Part shown: positions 36,677 through 49,918 of the stretch, in pieces
Position numbering within the stretch: position 1 is the stretch's first letter
How the letters are laid out: the number at the start of each line of letters is the position of its first letter
NCBI GenBank assembly: GCA_035610835.1
Contig: CM069453.1
Span: 72,502,744 to 72,566,743, forward strand
DNA: 64,000 nt
Origin: Ophiura sarsii
Lineage: Eukaryota; Echinodermata; Ophiuroidea; Amphilepidida; Ophiuridae
Reading direction: 5' to 3'
Position numbers and translations under genes: made by a program
Notes under the pieces: generated by a model
Told to the model about the DNA's origin: nothing
The model's input: only the letters and a program-made list of their open reading frames with translations
Databases searched by the model: none

Positions 36677-36775
36677 GTCACGGTGGCCGAGTGGTTAAGG
36701 CATCAGACAGATTGTATTAAAGATTGATTAATCGATATTTTTACGCCGCGCGTGAGTTCGAATCTCTCTGCGATC
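36677..36775 (+). pseudogene. tRNA-Ser-like head, C unit 13
   Basis: Consensus head, short module. Body has CACGTTATGTGG for CACGTCATGTGG, one mismatch in the CCACATG/CATGTGG-containing segment. Confidence 0.6.
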
Positions 36776-37577
36776 ACTTTTTCGCTTGTCTTATTATTGG
36801 CTAATATATTTGTTATTTTTTTTAAAACAAATGACGTTAAGAGTGCATATTTTGATTCTGGACTCGACAGAGTCCAGCTTTGGTTTCACTATATCATTTG
36901 TGATCACTCGTATTTTAACTTTGTAAAATCTGACTTTGATCAACGACACAGTGTCACTAGCATGTTCCGGATTGTCAATGGACTGGTGGCCATCCCATCT
37001 GGTCCACCTCTCTTCATCCCACATGGAGTGACCACAAGGGGCCACGTTATGTGGAATATGGGCCTAATTCAAAAGTGTAAGTCTACGCGAAACGTTTTTT
37101 TTTTTTTAATTGTTTTTTTTAAGTCCGTTCCGAAGAATTCCGTCCTATAAAACCAGAACACTTAAAAAAAAAAAGTTGGTTTGATTAATCAAACCAACTT
37201 TTATTTTAGACAATTTAAAGTAAAATAAATTGACAAAGAAATTTTGAAATAAAACTTTGTATGTTTAAGAAATGATGTTTGGGGGCGCTAATACCCTTAA
37301 AGTAGTGGTCTCTGTTTAAATACATGACATTCTCAACAGTGTACGGCCTTGCTTGAAACCCATTTCAGTCTGAATAAAATTAACTAATGAGCGAGCCCTC
37401 TAACACTTTGCACGTTTTATATATGATTTTAACAGGACGATTTCTATCATATAAATACTAAATCAATGTTAATACATAATTAAATATTAGTTTTTTTATT
37501 TTCCGGTCATTTGGAAACAACGTCCATTTGAATAAGTATCAGGTATTTATTATTTCTTTGCAATCATTATGACATAT

Positions 37578-37676
37578 GTCACGGTGGCCGAGTGGTTAAG
37601 GCATCAGACAGATTGTATTAAAGAGTGATTAATCGATATTTTTACGCCGCGCGTGAGTTCGAATCTCTCTGCGATC
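37578..37676 (+). pseudogene. tRNA-Ser-like head, C unit 14
   Basis: Anticodon-region change AAAGAGTGATTAATC. Long module. Confidence 0.6.
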
Positions 37677-38487
37677 ACTTTTTCGCTTGTCTTATTATTG
37701 GCTAATATATTTGTTATTTTTTTTAAAACAAATGACGTTAAGAGTGCATATTTTGATTCTGGACTCGACAGAGTGTACTCGACAGAGTCCAGCTTTGGTT
37801 TCACTATATCATTTGTGATCACTCGTATTTTAACTTTGTAAAATCTGACTTTGATCAACGACACAGTGTCACTAGCATGTTCCGGATTGTCAATGGACTG
37901 GTGGCCATCCCATCTGGTCCACCTCTCTTCATCCCACATGGAGTGACCACAAGGGGCCACGTCATGTGGAATATGGGCCTAATTCAAAAGTGTAAGTCTA
38001 CGCGAAACGGTTTTTTTTTTTAATTTTTTTTTTTTAAGTCCGTTCCGAAGAATTCCGTCCTATAAAACCAGAACACTTAAAAAAAAAAAGTTGGTTTGAT
38101 TAATCAAACCAACTTTTATTTTAGACAATTTAAAGTAAAATAAATTGACAAAGAAATTTTGAAATAAAACTTTGTATGTTTAAGAAATGATGTTTGGGGG
38201 CGCTAATACCCTTAAAGTAGTGGTCTCTGTTTAAATACATGACATTCTCAACAGTGTACGGCCTTGCTTGAAACCCATTTCAGTCTGAATAAAATTAACT
38301 AATGAGCGAGCCCTCTAACACTTTGCACGTTTTATGATTTTAACAGGACGATTTCTATCATATAAATACTAAATCAATGTTAATACATAATTAAATATTA
38401 GTTTTTTATTTTCCGGTCATTTGGAAACAACGTCCATTTGAATAAGTATCAGGTATTTATTATTTCTTTGCAATCATTATGACATAT

Positions 38488-38586
38488 GTCACGGTGGCCG
38501 AGTGGTTAAGGCATCAGACAGATTGTATTAAAGATTGATTAATCGATATTTTTACGCCGCGCGTGAGTTCGAATCTCTCTGCGATC
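38488..38586 (+). pseudogene. tRNA-Ser-like head, C unit 15
   Basis: Consensus head, long module. Confidence 0.6.
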
Positions 38587-39402
38587 ACTTTTTCGCTTGT
38601 CTTATTATTGGCTAATATATTTGTTATTTTTTTTAAAACAAATGACGTTAAGAGTGCATATTTTGATTCTGGACTCGACAGAGTGTACTCGACAGAGTCC
38701 AGCTTTGGTTTCACTATATCATTTGTGATCACTCGTATTTTAACTTTGTAAAATCTGACTTTGATCAACGACACAGTGTCACTAGCATGTTCCGGATTGT
38801 CAATGGACTGGTGGCCATCCCATCTGGTCCACCTCTCTTCATCCCACATGGAGTGACCACAAGGGGCCACGTCATGTGGAATATGGGCCTAATTCAAAAG
38901 TGTAAGTCTACGCGAAACGGTTTTTTTTTTTAAATTTTTTTTTTTTAAGTCCGTTCCGAAGAATTCCGTCCTATAAAACCAGAACACTTAAAAAAAAAAA
39001 GTTGGTTTGATTAATCAAACCAACTTTTATTTTAGACAATTTAAAGTAAAATAAATTGACAAAGAAATTTTGAAATAAAACTTTGTATGTTTAAGAAATG
39101 ATGTTTGGGGGCGCTAATACCCTTAAAGTAGTGGTCTCTGTTTAAATACATGACATTCTCAACAGTGTACGGCCTTGCTTGAAACCCATTTCAGTCTGAA
39201 TAAAATTAACTAATGAGCGAGCCCTCTAACACTTTGCACGTTTTATATATGATTTTAACAGGACGATTTCTATCATATAAATACTAAATCAATGTTAATA
39301 CATAATTAAATATTAGTTTTTTATTTTCCGGTCATTTGGAAACAACGTCCATTTGAATAAGTATCAGGTATTTATTATTTCTTTGCAATCATTATGACAT
39401 AT

Positions 39403-39501
39403 GTCACGGTGGCCGAGTGGTTAAGGCATCAGACAGATTGTATTAAAGATTGATTAATCGATATTTTTACGCCGCGCGTGAGTTCGAATCTCTCTGCGAT
39501 C
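39403..39501 (+). pseudogene. tRNA-Ser-like head, C unit 16
   Basis: Partner of unit 8 at 7260 bp. Its T tract is an uninterrupted run of about 27 T (39835-39862), whereas unit 8 has a TTTTA-type repeat at the same place, so the tract has changed since duplication. Confidence 0.6.
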
Positions 39502-39833
39502 ACTTTTTCGCTTGTCTTATTATTGGCTAATATATTTGTTATTTTTTTTAAAACAAATGACGTTAAGAGTGCATATTTTGATTCTGGACTCGACAGAGTG
39601 TACTCGACAGAGTCCAGCTTTGGTTTCACTATATCATTTGTGATCACTCGTATTTTAACTTTGTAAAATCTGACTTTGATCAACGACACAGTGTCACTAG
39701 CATGTTCCGGATTGTCAATAGACTGGTGGCCATCCCATCTGGTCTACCTCTCTTCATCCCACATGGAGTGACCACAAGGGGCCACGTCATGTGGAATATG
39801 GGCCTAATTCAAAAGTGTAAGTCTACGCGAAAC

Positions 39834-39864
<31 letters not shown>

Positions 39865-40313
39865 GTCCGTTCCGAAGAATTCCGTCCTATAAAACCAGAA
39901 CACTTAAAAAAAAAGAGTTGGTTTGATTAATCAAACCAACTTTTATTTTAGACAATTTAAAGTAAAATAAATTGACAAAGAAATTTTGAAATAAAACTTT
40001 GTATGTTTAAGAAATGATGTTTGGGGGCGCTAATACCCTTAAAGTAGTGGTCTCTGTTTAAATACATGACATTCTCAACAGTGTACGGCCTTGCTTGAAA
40101 CCCATTTCAGTCTGAATAAAATTAACTAATGAGCGAGCCCTCTAACACTTTGCACGTTTTATGATTTTAACAGGACGATTTCTATCATATAAATACTAAA
40201 TCAATGTTAATACATAATTAAATATTAGTTTTTTATTTTCCAGTCATTTGGAAACAACGTCCATTTAATAAGTATCAGGTATTTATTATTTCTTTGCAAT
40301 CATTATGACATAT

Positions 40314-40412
40314 GTCACGGTGGCCGAGTGGTTAAGGCATCAGACAGATTGTATTAAAGATTGATTAATCGATATTTTTACGCCGCGCGTGAGTTCGAAT
40401 CTCTCTGCGATC
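40314..40412 (+). pseudogene. tRNA-Ser-like head, C unit 17
   Basis: Partner of unit 9, with the same GATCTCTTTTTCGC flank. A single A for T in CAGCATTGG near 40524 separates it from unit 9. Confidence 0.6.
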
Positions 40413-41221
40413 TCTTTTTCGCTTATTATTGGCTAATATATTTGTTATTTTTTTTAAAACAAATGACGTTAAGAGTGCATATTTTGATTCTGGACTCGAC
40501 AGAGTGTACTCGACAGAGTCCAGCATTGGTTTCACTATATCATTTGTGATCACTCGTATTTTAACTTTGTAAAATCTGACTTTGATCAACGACACAGTGT
40601 CACTAGCATGTTCCGGATTGTCAATGGACTGGTGGCCATCCCATCTGGTCCACCTCTCTTCATCCCACATGGAGTGACCACAAGGGGCCACGTCATGTGG
40701 AATATGGGCCTAATTCAAAAGTGTAAGTCTACGCGAAACGTTTTTTTAATTTTATTTTTTATTTTTTTAAGTCCGTTCCGAAGAATTCCGTCCTATAAAA
40801 CCAGAACACTTAAAAAAAAAAGAGTTGGTTTGATTAATCAAACCAACTTTTATTTTAGACAATTTAAAGTAAAATAAATTGACAAAGAAATTTTGAAATA
40901 AAACTTTGTATGTTTAAGAAATGATGTTTGGGGGCGCTAATACCCTTAAAGTAGTGGTCTCTGTTTAAATACATGACATTCTCAACAGTGTACGGCCTTG
41001 CTTGAAACCCATTTCAGTCTGAATAAAATTAACTAATGAGCGAGCCCTCTAACACTTTGCACGTTTTATGATTTTAACAGGACGATTTCTATCATATAAA
41101 TACTAAATCAATGTTAATACATAATTAAATATTAGTTTTTTATTTTCCGGTCATTTGGAAACAACGTCCATTTTAATAAGTATCAGGTATTTATTATTTC
41201 TTTGCAATCATTATGACATAT

Positions 41222-41320
41222 GTCACGGTGGCCGAGTGGTTAAGGCATCAGACAGATTGTATTAAAGATTGATTAATCGATATTTTTACGCCGCGCGTGA
41301 GTTCGAATCTCTCTGCGATC
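41222..41320 (+). pseudogene. tRNA-Ser-like head, C unit 18
   Basis: Partner of unit 10 at 7260 bp; no difference seen in the unit on reading. Short module. Confidence 0.6.
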
Positions 41321-42115
41321 ACTTTTTCGCTTGTCTTATTATTGGCTAATATATTTGTTATTTTTTTTAAAACAAATGACGTTAAGAGTGCATATTTTGA
41401 TTCTGGACTCGACAGAGTCCAGCTTTGGTTTCACTATATCATTTGTGATCACTCGTATTTTAACTTTGTAAAATCTGACTTTGATCAACGACACAGTGTC
41501 ACTAGCATGTTCCGGATTGTCAATGGACTGGTGGCCATCCCATCTGGTCCACCTCTCTTCATCCCACATGGAGTGACCACAAGGGGCCACGTCATGTGGA
41601 ATATGGGCCTAATTCAAAAGTGTAAGTCTACGCGAAACGTTTTTTTTATTTTATTTTTTAAAGTCCGTTCCGAAGAATTCCGTCCTATAAAACCAGAACA
41701 CTTAAAAAAAAAAGTTGGTTTGATTAATCAAACCAACTTTTATTTTAGACAATTTAAAGTAAAATAAATTGACAAAGAAATTTTGAAATAAAACTTTGTA
41801 TGTTTAAGAAATGATGTTTGGGGGCGCTAATACCCTTAAAGTAGTGGTCTCTGTTTAAATACATGACATTCTCAACAGTGTACGGCCTTGCTTGAAACCC
41901 ATTTCAGTCTGAATAAAATTAACTAATGAGCGAGCCCTCTAACACTTTGCACGTTTTATATATGATTTTAACAGGACGATTTCTATCATATAAATACTAA
42001 ATCAATGTTAATACATAATTAAATATTAGTTTTTTATTTTCCGGTCATTTGGAAACAACGTCCATTTGAATAAGTATCAGGTATTTATTATTTCTTTGCA
42101 ATCATTATGACATAT

Positions 42116-42214
42116 GTCACGGTGGCCGAGTGGTTAAGGCATCAGACAGATTGTATTAAAGATTGATTAATCGATATTTTTACGCCGCGCGTGAGTTCGA
42201 ATCTCTCTGCGATC
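42116..42214 (+). pseudogene. tRNA-Ser-like head, C unit 19
   Basis: Carries the GATCTCTTTTTCGC flank of unit 17 and lies 1802 bp after it; the two-unit block 17-18 was copied to 19-20. Its upstream flank resembles unit 11, marking the recombination junction. Confidence 0.6.
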
Positions 42215-43023
42215 TCTTTTTCGCTTATTATTGGCTAATATATTTGTTATTTTTTTTAAAACAAATGACGTTAAGAGTGCATATTTTGATTCTGGACTCG
42301 ACAGAGTGTACTCGACAGAGTCCAGCTTTGGTTTCACTATATCATTTGTGATCACTCGTATTTTAACTTTGTAAAATCTGACTTTGATCAACGACACAGT
42401 GTCACTAGCATGTTCCGGATTGTCAATGGACTGGTGGCCATCCCATCTGGTCCACCTCTCTTCATCCCACATGGAGTGACCACAAGGGGCCACGTCATGT
42501 GGAATATGGGCCTAATTCAAAAGTGTAAGTCTACGCGAAACGTTTTTTTAATTTTATTTTTTATTTTTTTAAGTCCGTTCCGAAGAATTCCGTCCTATAA
42601 AACCAGAACACTTAAAAAAAAAAGAGTTGGTTTGATTAATCAAACCAACTTTTATTTTAGACAATTTAAAGTAAAATAAATTGACAAAGAAATTTTGAAA
42701 TAAAACTTTGTATGTTTAAGAAATGATGTTTGGGGGCGCTAATACCCTTAAAGTAGTGGTCTCTGTTTAAATACATGACATTCTCAACAGTGTACGGCCT
42801 TGCTTGAAACCCATTTCAGTCTGAATAAAATTAACTAATGAGCGAGCCCTCTAACACTTTGCACGTTTTATGATTTTAACAGGACGATTTCTATCATATA
42901 AATACTAAATCAATGTTAATACATAATTAAATATTAGTTTTTTATTTTCCGGTCATTTGGAAACAACGTCCATTTTAATAAGTATCAGGTATTTATTATT
43001 TCTTTGCAATCATTATGACATAT

Positions 43024-43122
43024 GTCACGGTGGCCGAGTGGTTAAGGCATCAGACAGATTGTATTAAAGATTGATTAATCGATATTTTTACGCCGCGCGT
43101 GAGTTCGAATCTCTCTGCGATC
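43024..43122 (+). pseudogene. tRNA-Ser-like head, C unit 20
   Basis: Copy of unit 18 (1802 bp). Short module. Confidence 0.6.
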
Positions 43123-43917
43123 ACTTTTTCGCTTGTCTTATTATTGGCTAATATATTTGTTATTTTTTTTAAAACAAATGACGTTAAGAGTGCATATTTT
43201 GATTCTGGACTCGACAGAGTCCAGCTTTGGTTTCACTATATCATTTGTGATCACTCGTATTTTAACTTTGTAAAATCTGACTTTGATCAACGACACAGTG
43301 TCACTAGCATGTTCCGGATTGTCAATGGACTGGTGGCCATCCCATCTGGTCCACCTCTCTTCATCCCACATGGAGTGACCACAAGGGGCCACGTCATGTG
43401 GAATATGGGCCTAATTCAAAAGTGTAAGTCTACGCGAAACGTTTTTTTTATTTTATTTTTTAAAGTCCGTTCCGAAGAATTCCGTCCTATAAAACCAGAA
43501 CACTTAAAAAAAAAAGTTGGTTTGATTAATCAAACCAACTTTTATTTTAGACAATTTAAAGTAAAATAAATTGACAAAGAAATTTTGAAATAAAACTTTG
43601 TATGTTTAAGAAATGATGTTTGGGGGCGCTAATACCCTTAAAGTAGTGGTCTCTGTTTAAATACATGACATTCTCAACAGTGTACGGCCTTGCTTGAAAC
43701 CCATTTCAGTCTGAATAAAATTAACTAATGAGCGAGCCCTCTAACACTTTGCACGTTTTATATATGATTTTAACAGGACGATTTCTATCATATAAATACT
43801 AAATCAATGTTAATACATAATTAAATATTAGTTTTTTATTTTCCGGTCATTTGGAAACAACGTCAATTTGAATAAGTATCAGGTATTTATTATTTCTTTG
43901 CAATCATTATGACATAT

Positions 43918-44016
43918 GTCACGGTGGCCGAGTGGTTAAGGCATCAGACAGATTGTATTAAAGATTGATTAATCGATATTTTTACGCCGCGCGTGAGTTC
44001 GAATCTCTCTGCGATC
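43918..44016 (+). pseudogene. tRNA-Ser-like head, C unit 21
   Basis: Shares CGTCAATTTGAATAAG and, further downstream, AAAACTGTGTATG with unit 11. Long module. Confidence 0.6.
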
Positions 44017-44828
44017 ACTTTTTCGCTTGTCTTATTATTGGCTAATATATTTGTTATTTTTTTTAAAACAAATGACGTTAAGAGTGCATATTTTGATTCT
44101 GGACTCGACAGAGTGTACTCGACAGAGTCCAGCTTTGGTTTCACTATATCATTTGTGATCACTCGTATTTTAACTTTGTAAAATCTGACTTTGATCAACG
44201 ACACAGTGTCACTAGCATGTTCCGGATTGTCAATGGACTGGTGGCCATCCCATCTGGTCCACCTCTCTTCATCCCACATGGAGTGACCACAAGGGGCCAC
44301 GTCATGTGGAATATGGGCCTAATTCAAAAGTGTAAGTCTACGCGAAACGGTTTTTTTTTTTAAATTGTTTTTTTTTAAGTCCGTTCCGAAGAATTCCGTC
44401 CTATAAAACCAGAACACTTAAAAAAAAAAAGTTGGTTTGATTAATCAAACCAACTTTTATTTTAGACAATTTAAAGTAAAATAAATTGACAAAGAAATTT
44501 TGAAATAAAACTGTGTATGTTTAAGAAATGATGTTTGGGGGCGCTAATACCCTTAAAGTAGTGGTCTCTGTTTAAATACATGACATTCTCAACAGTGTAC
44601 GGCCTTGCTTGAAACCCACTTCAGTCTGAATAAAATTAACTAATGAGCGAGCCCTCTAACACTTTGCACGTTTTATGATTTTAACAGGACGATTTCTATC
44701 ATATAAATACTAAATCAATGTTAATACATAATTAAATATTAGTTTTTTATTTTCCGGTCATTTGGAAACAACGTCCATTTTAATAAGTATCAGGTATTTA
44801 TTATTTCTTTGCAATCATTATGACATAT

Positions 44829-44927
44829 GTCACGGTGGCCGAGTGGTTAAGGCATCAGACAGATTGTATTAAAGATTGATTAATCGATATTTTTACGCCG
44901 CGCGTGAGTTCGAATCTCTCTGCGATC
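44829..44927 (+). pseudogene. tRNA-Ser-like head, C unit 22
   Basis: Partner of unit 12 at 9061 bp, but with intact A box. Long module. Confidence 0.6.
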
Positions 44928-45737
44928 ACTTTTTCGCTTGTCTTATTATTGGCTAATATATTTGTTATTTTTTTTAAAACAAATGACGTTAAGAGTGCAT
45001 ATTTTGATTCTGGACTCGACAGAGTGTACTCGACAGAGTCCAGCTTTGGTTTCACTATATCATTTGTGATCACTCGTATTTTAACTTTGTAAAATCTGAC
45101 TTTGATCAACGACACAGTGTCACTAGCATGTTCCGGATTGTCAATGGACTGGTGGCCATCCCATCTGGTCCACCTCTCTTCATCCCACATGGAGTGACCA
45201 CAAGGGGCCACGTCATGTGGAATATGGGCCTAATTCAAAAGTGTAAGTCTACGCGAAACGTTTTTTTTATTTTATTTTTTAAAGTCCGTTCCGAAGAATT
45301 CCGTCCTATAAAACCAGAACACTTAAAAAAAAAAAGTTGGTTTGATTAATCAAACCAACTTTTATTTTAGACAATTTAAAGTAAAATAAATTGACAAAGA
45401 AATTTTGAAATAAAACTTTGTATGTTTAAGAAATGATGTTTGGGGGCGCTAATACCCTTAAAGTAGTGGTCTCTGTTTAAATACATGACATTCTCAACAG
45501 TGTACGGCCTTGCTTGAAACCCATTTCAGTCTGAATAAAATTAACTAATGAGCGAGCCCTCTAACACTTTGCACGTTTTATATATGATTTTAACAGGACG
45601 ATTTCTATCATATAAATACTAAATCAATGTTAATACATAATTAAATATTAGTTTTTTATTTTCCGGTCATTTGGAAACAACGTCCATTTGAATAAGTATC
45701 AGGTATTTATTATTTCTTTGCAATCATTATGACATAT

Positions 45738-45836
45738 GTCACGGTGGCCGAGTGGTTAAGGCATCAGACAGATTGTATTAAAGATTGATTAATCGATATT
45801 TTTACGCCGCGCGTGAGTTCGAATCTCTCTGCGATC
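45738..45836 (+). pseudogene. tRNA-Ser-like head, C unit 23
   Basis: Partner of unit 13 at 9061 bp. Similarity to that block ends at the T tract near 46155. Short module. Confidence 0.6.
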
Positions 45837-46636
45837 ACTTTTTCGCTTGTCTTATTATTGGCTAATATATTTGTTATTTTTTTTAAAACAAATGACGTTA
45901 AGAGTGCATATTTTGATTCTGGACTCGACAGAGTCCAGCTTTGGTTTCACTATATCATTTGTGATCACTCGTATTTTAACTTTGTAAAATCTGACTTTGA
46001 TCAACGACACAGTGTCACTAGCATGTTCCGGATTGTCAATGGACTGGTGGCCATCCCATCTGGTCCACCTCTCTTCATCCCACATGGAGTGACCACAAGG
46101 GGCCACGTCATGTGGAATATGGGCCTAATTCAAAAGTGTAAGTCTACGCGAAACGGTTTTTTTTTTAATTTTTTTTTTTTAAGTCCGTTCCGAAGAATTC
46201 CGTCCTATAAAACCAGAACACTTAAAAAAAAAAAGTTGGTTTGATTAATCAAACCAACTTTTATTTTAGACAATTTAAAGTAAAATAAATTGACAAAGAA
46301 ATTTTGAAATAAAACTTTGTATGTTTAAGAAATGATGTTTGGGGGCGCTAATACCCTTAAAGTAGTGGTCTCTGTTTAAATACATGACATTCTCAACAGT
46401 GTACGGCCTTGCTTGAAACCCATTTCAGTCTGAATAAAATTAACTAATGAGCGAGCCCTCTAACACTTTGCACGTTTTATATATGATTTTAACAGGACGA
46501 TTTCTATCATATAAATACTAAATCAATGTTAATACATAATTAAATATTAGTTTTTTATTTTCCGGTCATTTGGAAACAACGTCCATTTTAATAAGTATCA
46601 GGTATTTATTATTTCTTTGCAATCATTATGACATAT

Positions 46637-46735
46637 GTCACGGTGGCCGAGTGGTTAAGGCATCAGACAGATTGTATTAAAGATTGATTAATCGATATTT
46701 TTACGCCGCGCGTGAGTTCGAATCTCTCTGCGATC
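46637..46735 (+). pseudogene. tRNA-Ser-like head, C unit 24
   Basis: First of three consecutive units lengthened by about 150 bp. Short module. Confidence 0.6.
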
Positions 46736-47696
46736 ACTTTTTCGCTTGTCTTATTATTGGCTAATATATTTGTTATTTTTTTTAAAACAAATGACGTTAA
46801 GAGTGCATATTTTGATTCTGGACTCGACAGAGTCCAGCTTTGGTTTCACTATATCATTTGTGATCACTCGTATTTTAACTTTGTAAAATCTGACTTTGAT
46901 CAACGACACAGTGTCACTAGCATGTTCCGGATTGTCAATGGACTGGTGGCCATCCCATCTGGTCCACCTCTCTTCATCCCACATGGAGTGACCACAAGGG
47001 GCCACGTCATGTGGAATATGGGCCTAATTCAAAAGTGTAAGTCTACGCGAAACGTTTTTTTTATTTTTATTTTTATTTTTTTAAGTCCGTTCCGAAGAAT
47101 TCCGTCCTATAAAACCAGAACACTTAAAAAAAAAAAGTTGGTTTGATTAATCAAACCAACTTTTATTTTAGACAATTTAAAGTAAAATAAATTGACAAAG
47201 AAATTTTGAAATAAAACTTTGTATGTTTTTTTTATTTTAAAGTCCGTTCCGAAGAATTCCGTCCTATAAAACCAGAACACTTAAAAAAAAAAGAGTTGGT
47301 TTGATTAATCAAACCAACTTTTATTTTAGACAATTTAAAGTAAAAAAAATTGACAAAGAAATTTTGAAATAAAACTTTGTATGTTTAAGAAATGATGTTT
47401 GGGGGCGCTAATACCCTTAAAGTAGTGGTCTCTGTTTAAATACATGACATTCTCAACAGTGTACGGCCTTGCTTGAAACCCATTTCAGTCTGAATAAAAT
47501 TAACTAATGAGCGAGCCCTCTAACACTTTGCACGTTTTATATATGATTTTAACAGGACGATTTCTATCATATAAATACTAAATCAATGTTAATACATAAT
47601 TAAATATTAGTTTTTTATTTTCCGGTCATTTGGAAACAACGTCCATTTTAATAAGTATCAGGTATTTATTATTTCTTTGCAATCATTATGACATAT

Positions 47697-47795
47697 GTCA
47701 CGGTGGCCGAGTGGTTAAGGCATCAGACAGATTGTATTAAAGATTGATTAATCGATATTTTTACGCCGCGCGTGAGTTCGAATCTCTCTGCGATC
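47697..47795 (+). pseudogene. tRNA-Ser-like head, C unit 25
   Basis: 1060 bp after unit 24 and the same in sequence as far as read. Short module. Confidence 0.6.
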
Positions 47796-48756
47796 ACTTT
47801 TTCGCTTGTCTTATTATTGGCTAATATATTTGTTATTTTTTTTAAAACAAATGACGTTAAGAGTGCATATTTTGATTCTGGACTCGACAGAGTCCAGCTT
47901 TGGTTTCACTATATCATTTGTGATCACTCGTATTTTAACTTTGTAAAATCTGACTTTGATCAACGACACAGTGTCACTAGCATGTTCCGGATTGTCAATG
48001 GACTGGTGGCCATCCCATCTGGTCCACCTCTCTTCATCCCACATGGAGTGACCACAAGGGGCCACGTCATGTGGAATATGGGCCTAATTCAAAAGTGTAA
48101 GTCTACGCGAAACGTTTTTTTTATTTTTATTTTTATTTTTTTAAGTCCGTTCCGAAGAATTCCGTCCTATAAAACCAGAACACTTAAAAAAAAAAAGTTG
48201 GTTTGATTAATCAAACCAACTTTTATTTTAGACAATTTAAAGTAAAATAAATTGACAAAGAAATTTTGAAATAAAACTTTGTATGTTTTTTTTATTTTAA
48301 AGTCCGTTCCGAAGAATTCCGTCCTATAAAACCAGAACACTTAAAAAAAAAAGAGTTGGTTTGATTAATCAAACCAACTTTTATTTTAGACAATTTAAAG
48401 TAAAAAAAATTGACAAAGAAATTTTGAAATAAAACTTTGTATGTTTAAGAAATGATGTTTGGGGGCGCTAATACCCTTAAAGTAGTGGTCTCTGTTTAAA
48501 TACATGACATTCTCAACAGTGTACGGCCTTGCTTGAAACCCATTTCAGTCTGAATAAAATTAACTAATGAGCGAGCCCTCTAACACTTTGCACGTTTTAT
48601 ATATGATTTTAACAGGACGATTTCTATCATATAAATACTAAATCAATGTTAATACATAATTAAATATTAGTTTTTTATTTTCCGGTCATTTGGAAACAAC
48701 GTCCATTTTAATAAGTATCAGGTATTTATTATTTCTTTGCAATCATTATGACATAT

Positions 48757-48855
48757 GTCACGGTGGCCGAGTGGTTAAGGCATCAGACAGATTGTATTAA
48801 AGATTGATTAATCGATATTTTTACGCCGCGCGTGAGTTCGAATCTCTCTGCGATC
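48757..48855 (+). pseudogene. tRNA-Ser-like head, C unit 26
   Basis: Third copy of the 1060-bp form. Its body has GTGCCACTAGC and an extra G (GGACCGGGTGGCC). Short module. Confidence 0.6.
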
Positions 48856-49819
48856 ACTTTTTCGCTTGTCTTATTATTGGCTAATATATTTGTTATTTTT
48901 TTTAAAACAAATGACGTTAAGAGTGCATATTTTGATTCTGGACTCGACAGAGTCCAGCTTTGGTTTCACTATATCATTTGTGATCACTCGTATTTTAACT
49001 TTGTAAAATCTGACTTTGATCAACGACACAGTGCCACTAGCATGTTCCGGATTGTCAATGGACCGGGTGGCCATCCCATCTGGTCCACCTCTCTTCATCC
49101 CACATGGAGTGACCACAAGGGGCCACGTCATGTGGAATATGGGCCTAATTCAAAAGTGTAAGTCTACGCGAAAGGTTTTTTTTATTTTTATTTTTATTTT
49201 TTTAAGTCCGTTCCGAAGAATTCCGTCCTATAAAACCAGAACACTTAAAAAAAAAAAAGTTGGTTTGATTAATCAAACCAACTTTTATTTTAGACAATTT
49301 AAAGTAAAATAAATTGACAAAGAAATTTTGAAATAAAACTTTGTATGTTTTTTTTATTTTAAAGTCCGTTCCGAAGAATTCCGTCCTATAAAACCAGAAC
49401 ACTTAAAAAAAAGAAGAGTTGGTTTGATTAATCAAACCAACTTTTATTTTAGACAATTTAAAGTAAAAAAAATTGACAAAGAAATTTTGAAATAAAACTT
49501 TGTATGTTTAAGAAATGATGTTTGGGGGCGCTAATACCCTTAAAGTAGTGGTCTCTGTTTAAATACATGACATTCTCAACAGTGTACGGCCTTGCTTGAA
49601 ACCCATTTCAGTCTGAATAAAATTAACTAATGAGCGAGCCCTCTAACACTTTGCACGTTTTATATATGATTTTAACAGGACGATTTCTATCATATAAATA
49701 CTAAATCAATGTTAATACATAATTAAATATTAGTTTTTTATTTTCCGGTCATTTGGAAACAACGTCCGTTTTAATAAGTATCAGGTATTTATTATTTCTT
49801 TGCAATCATTATGACATAT

Positions 49820-49918
49820 GTCACGGTGGCCGAGTGGTTAAGGCATCAGACAGATTGTATTAAAGATTGATTAATCGATATTTTTACGCCGCGCGTGAGT
49901 TCGAATCTCTCTGCGATC
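49820..49918 (+). pseudogene. tRNA-Ser-like head, C unit 27
   Basis: Consensus head, long module. The T tract of this unit is an uninterrupted run of about 27 T (50251-50277). Confidence 0.6.

Larger units (their letters stand above)
47218..49500 (+). repeat. Internal 150-bp duplication repeated in three consecutive C units
   Basis: In units 24, 25 and 26 the sequence after TTTGTATG jumps back to a T tract and repeats the segment AAGTCCGTTCCGAAG through the 32-bp palindrome to TTTGTATG, so each of these units has two palindromes and two TATAAAA motifs. The second copies have GTAAAAAAAATTGAC in place of GTAAAATAAATTGAC. One duplication followed by amplification of the 1060-bp unit explains the three copies. 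Confidence 0.85.
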
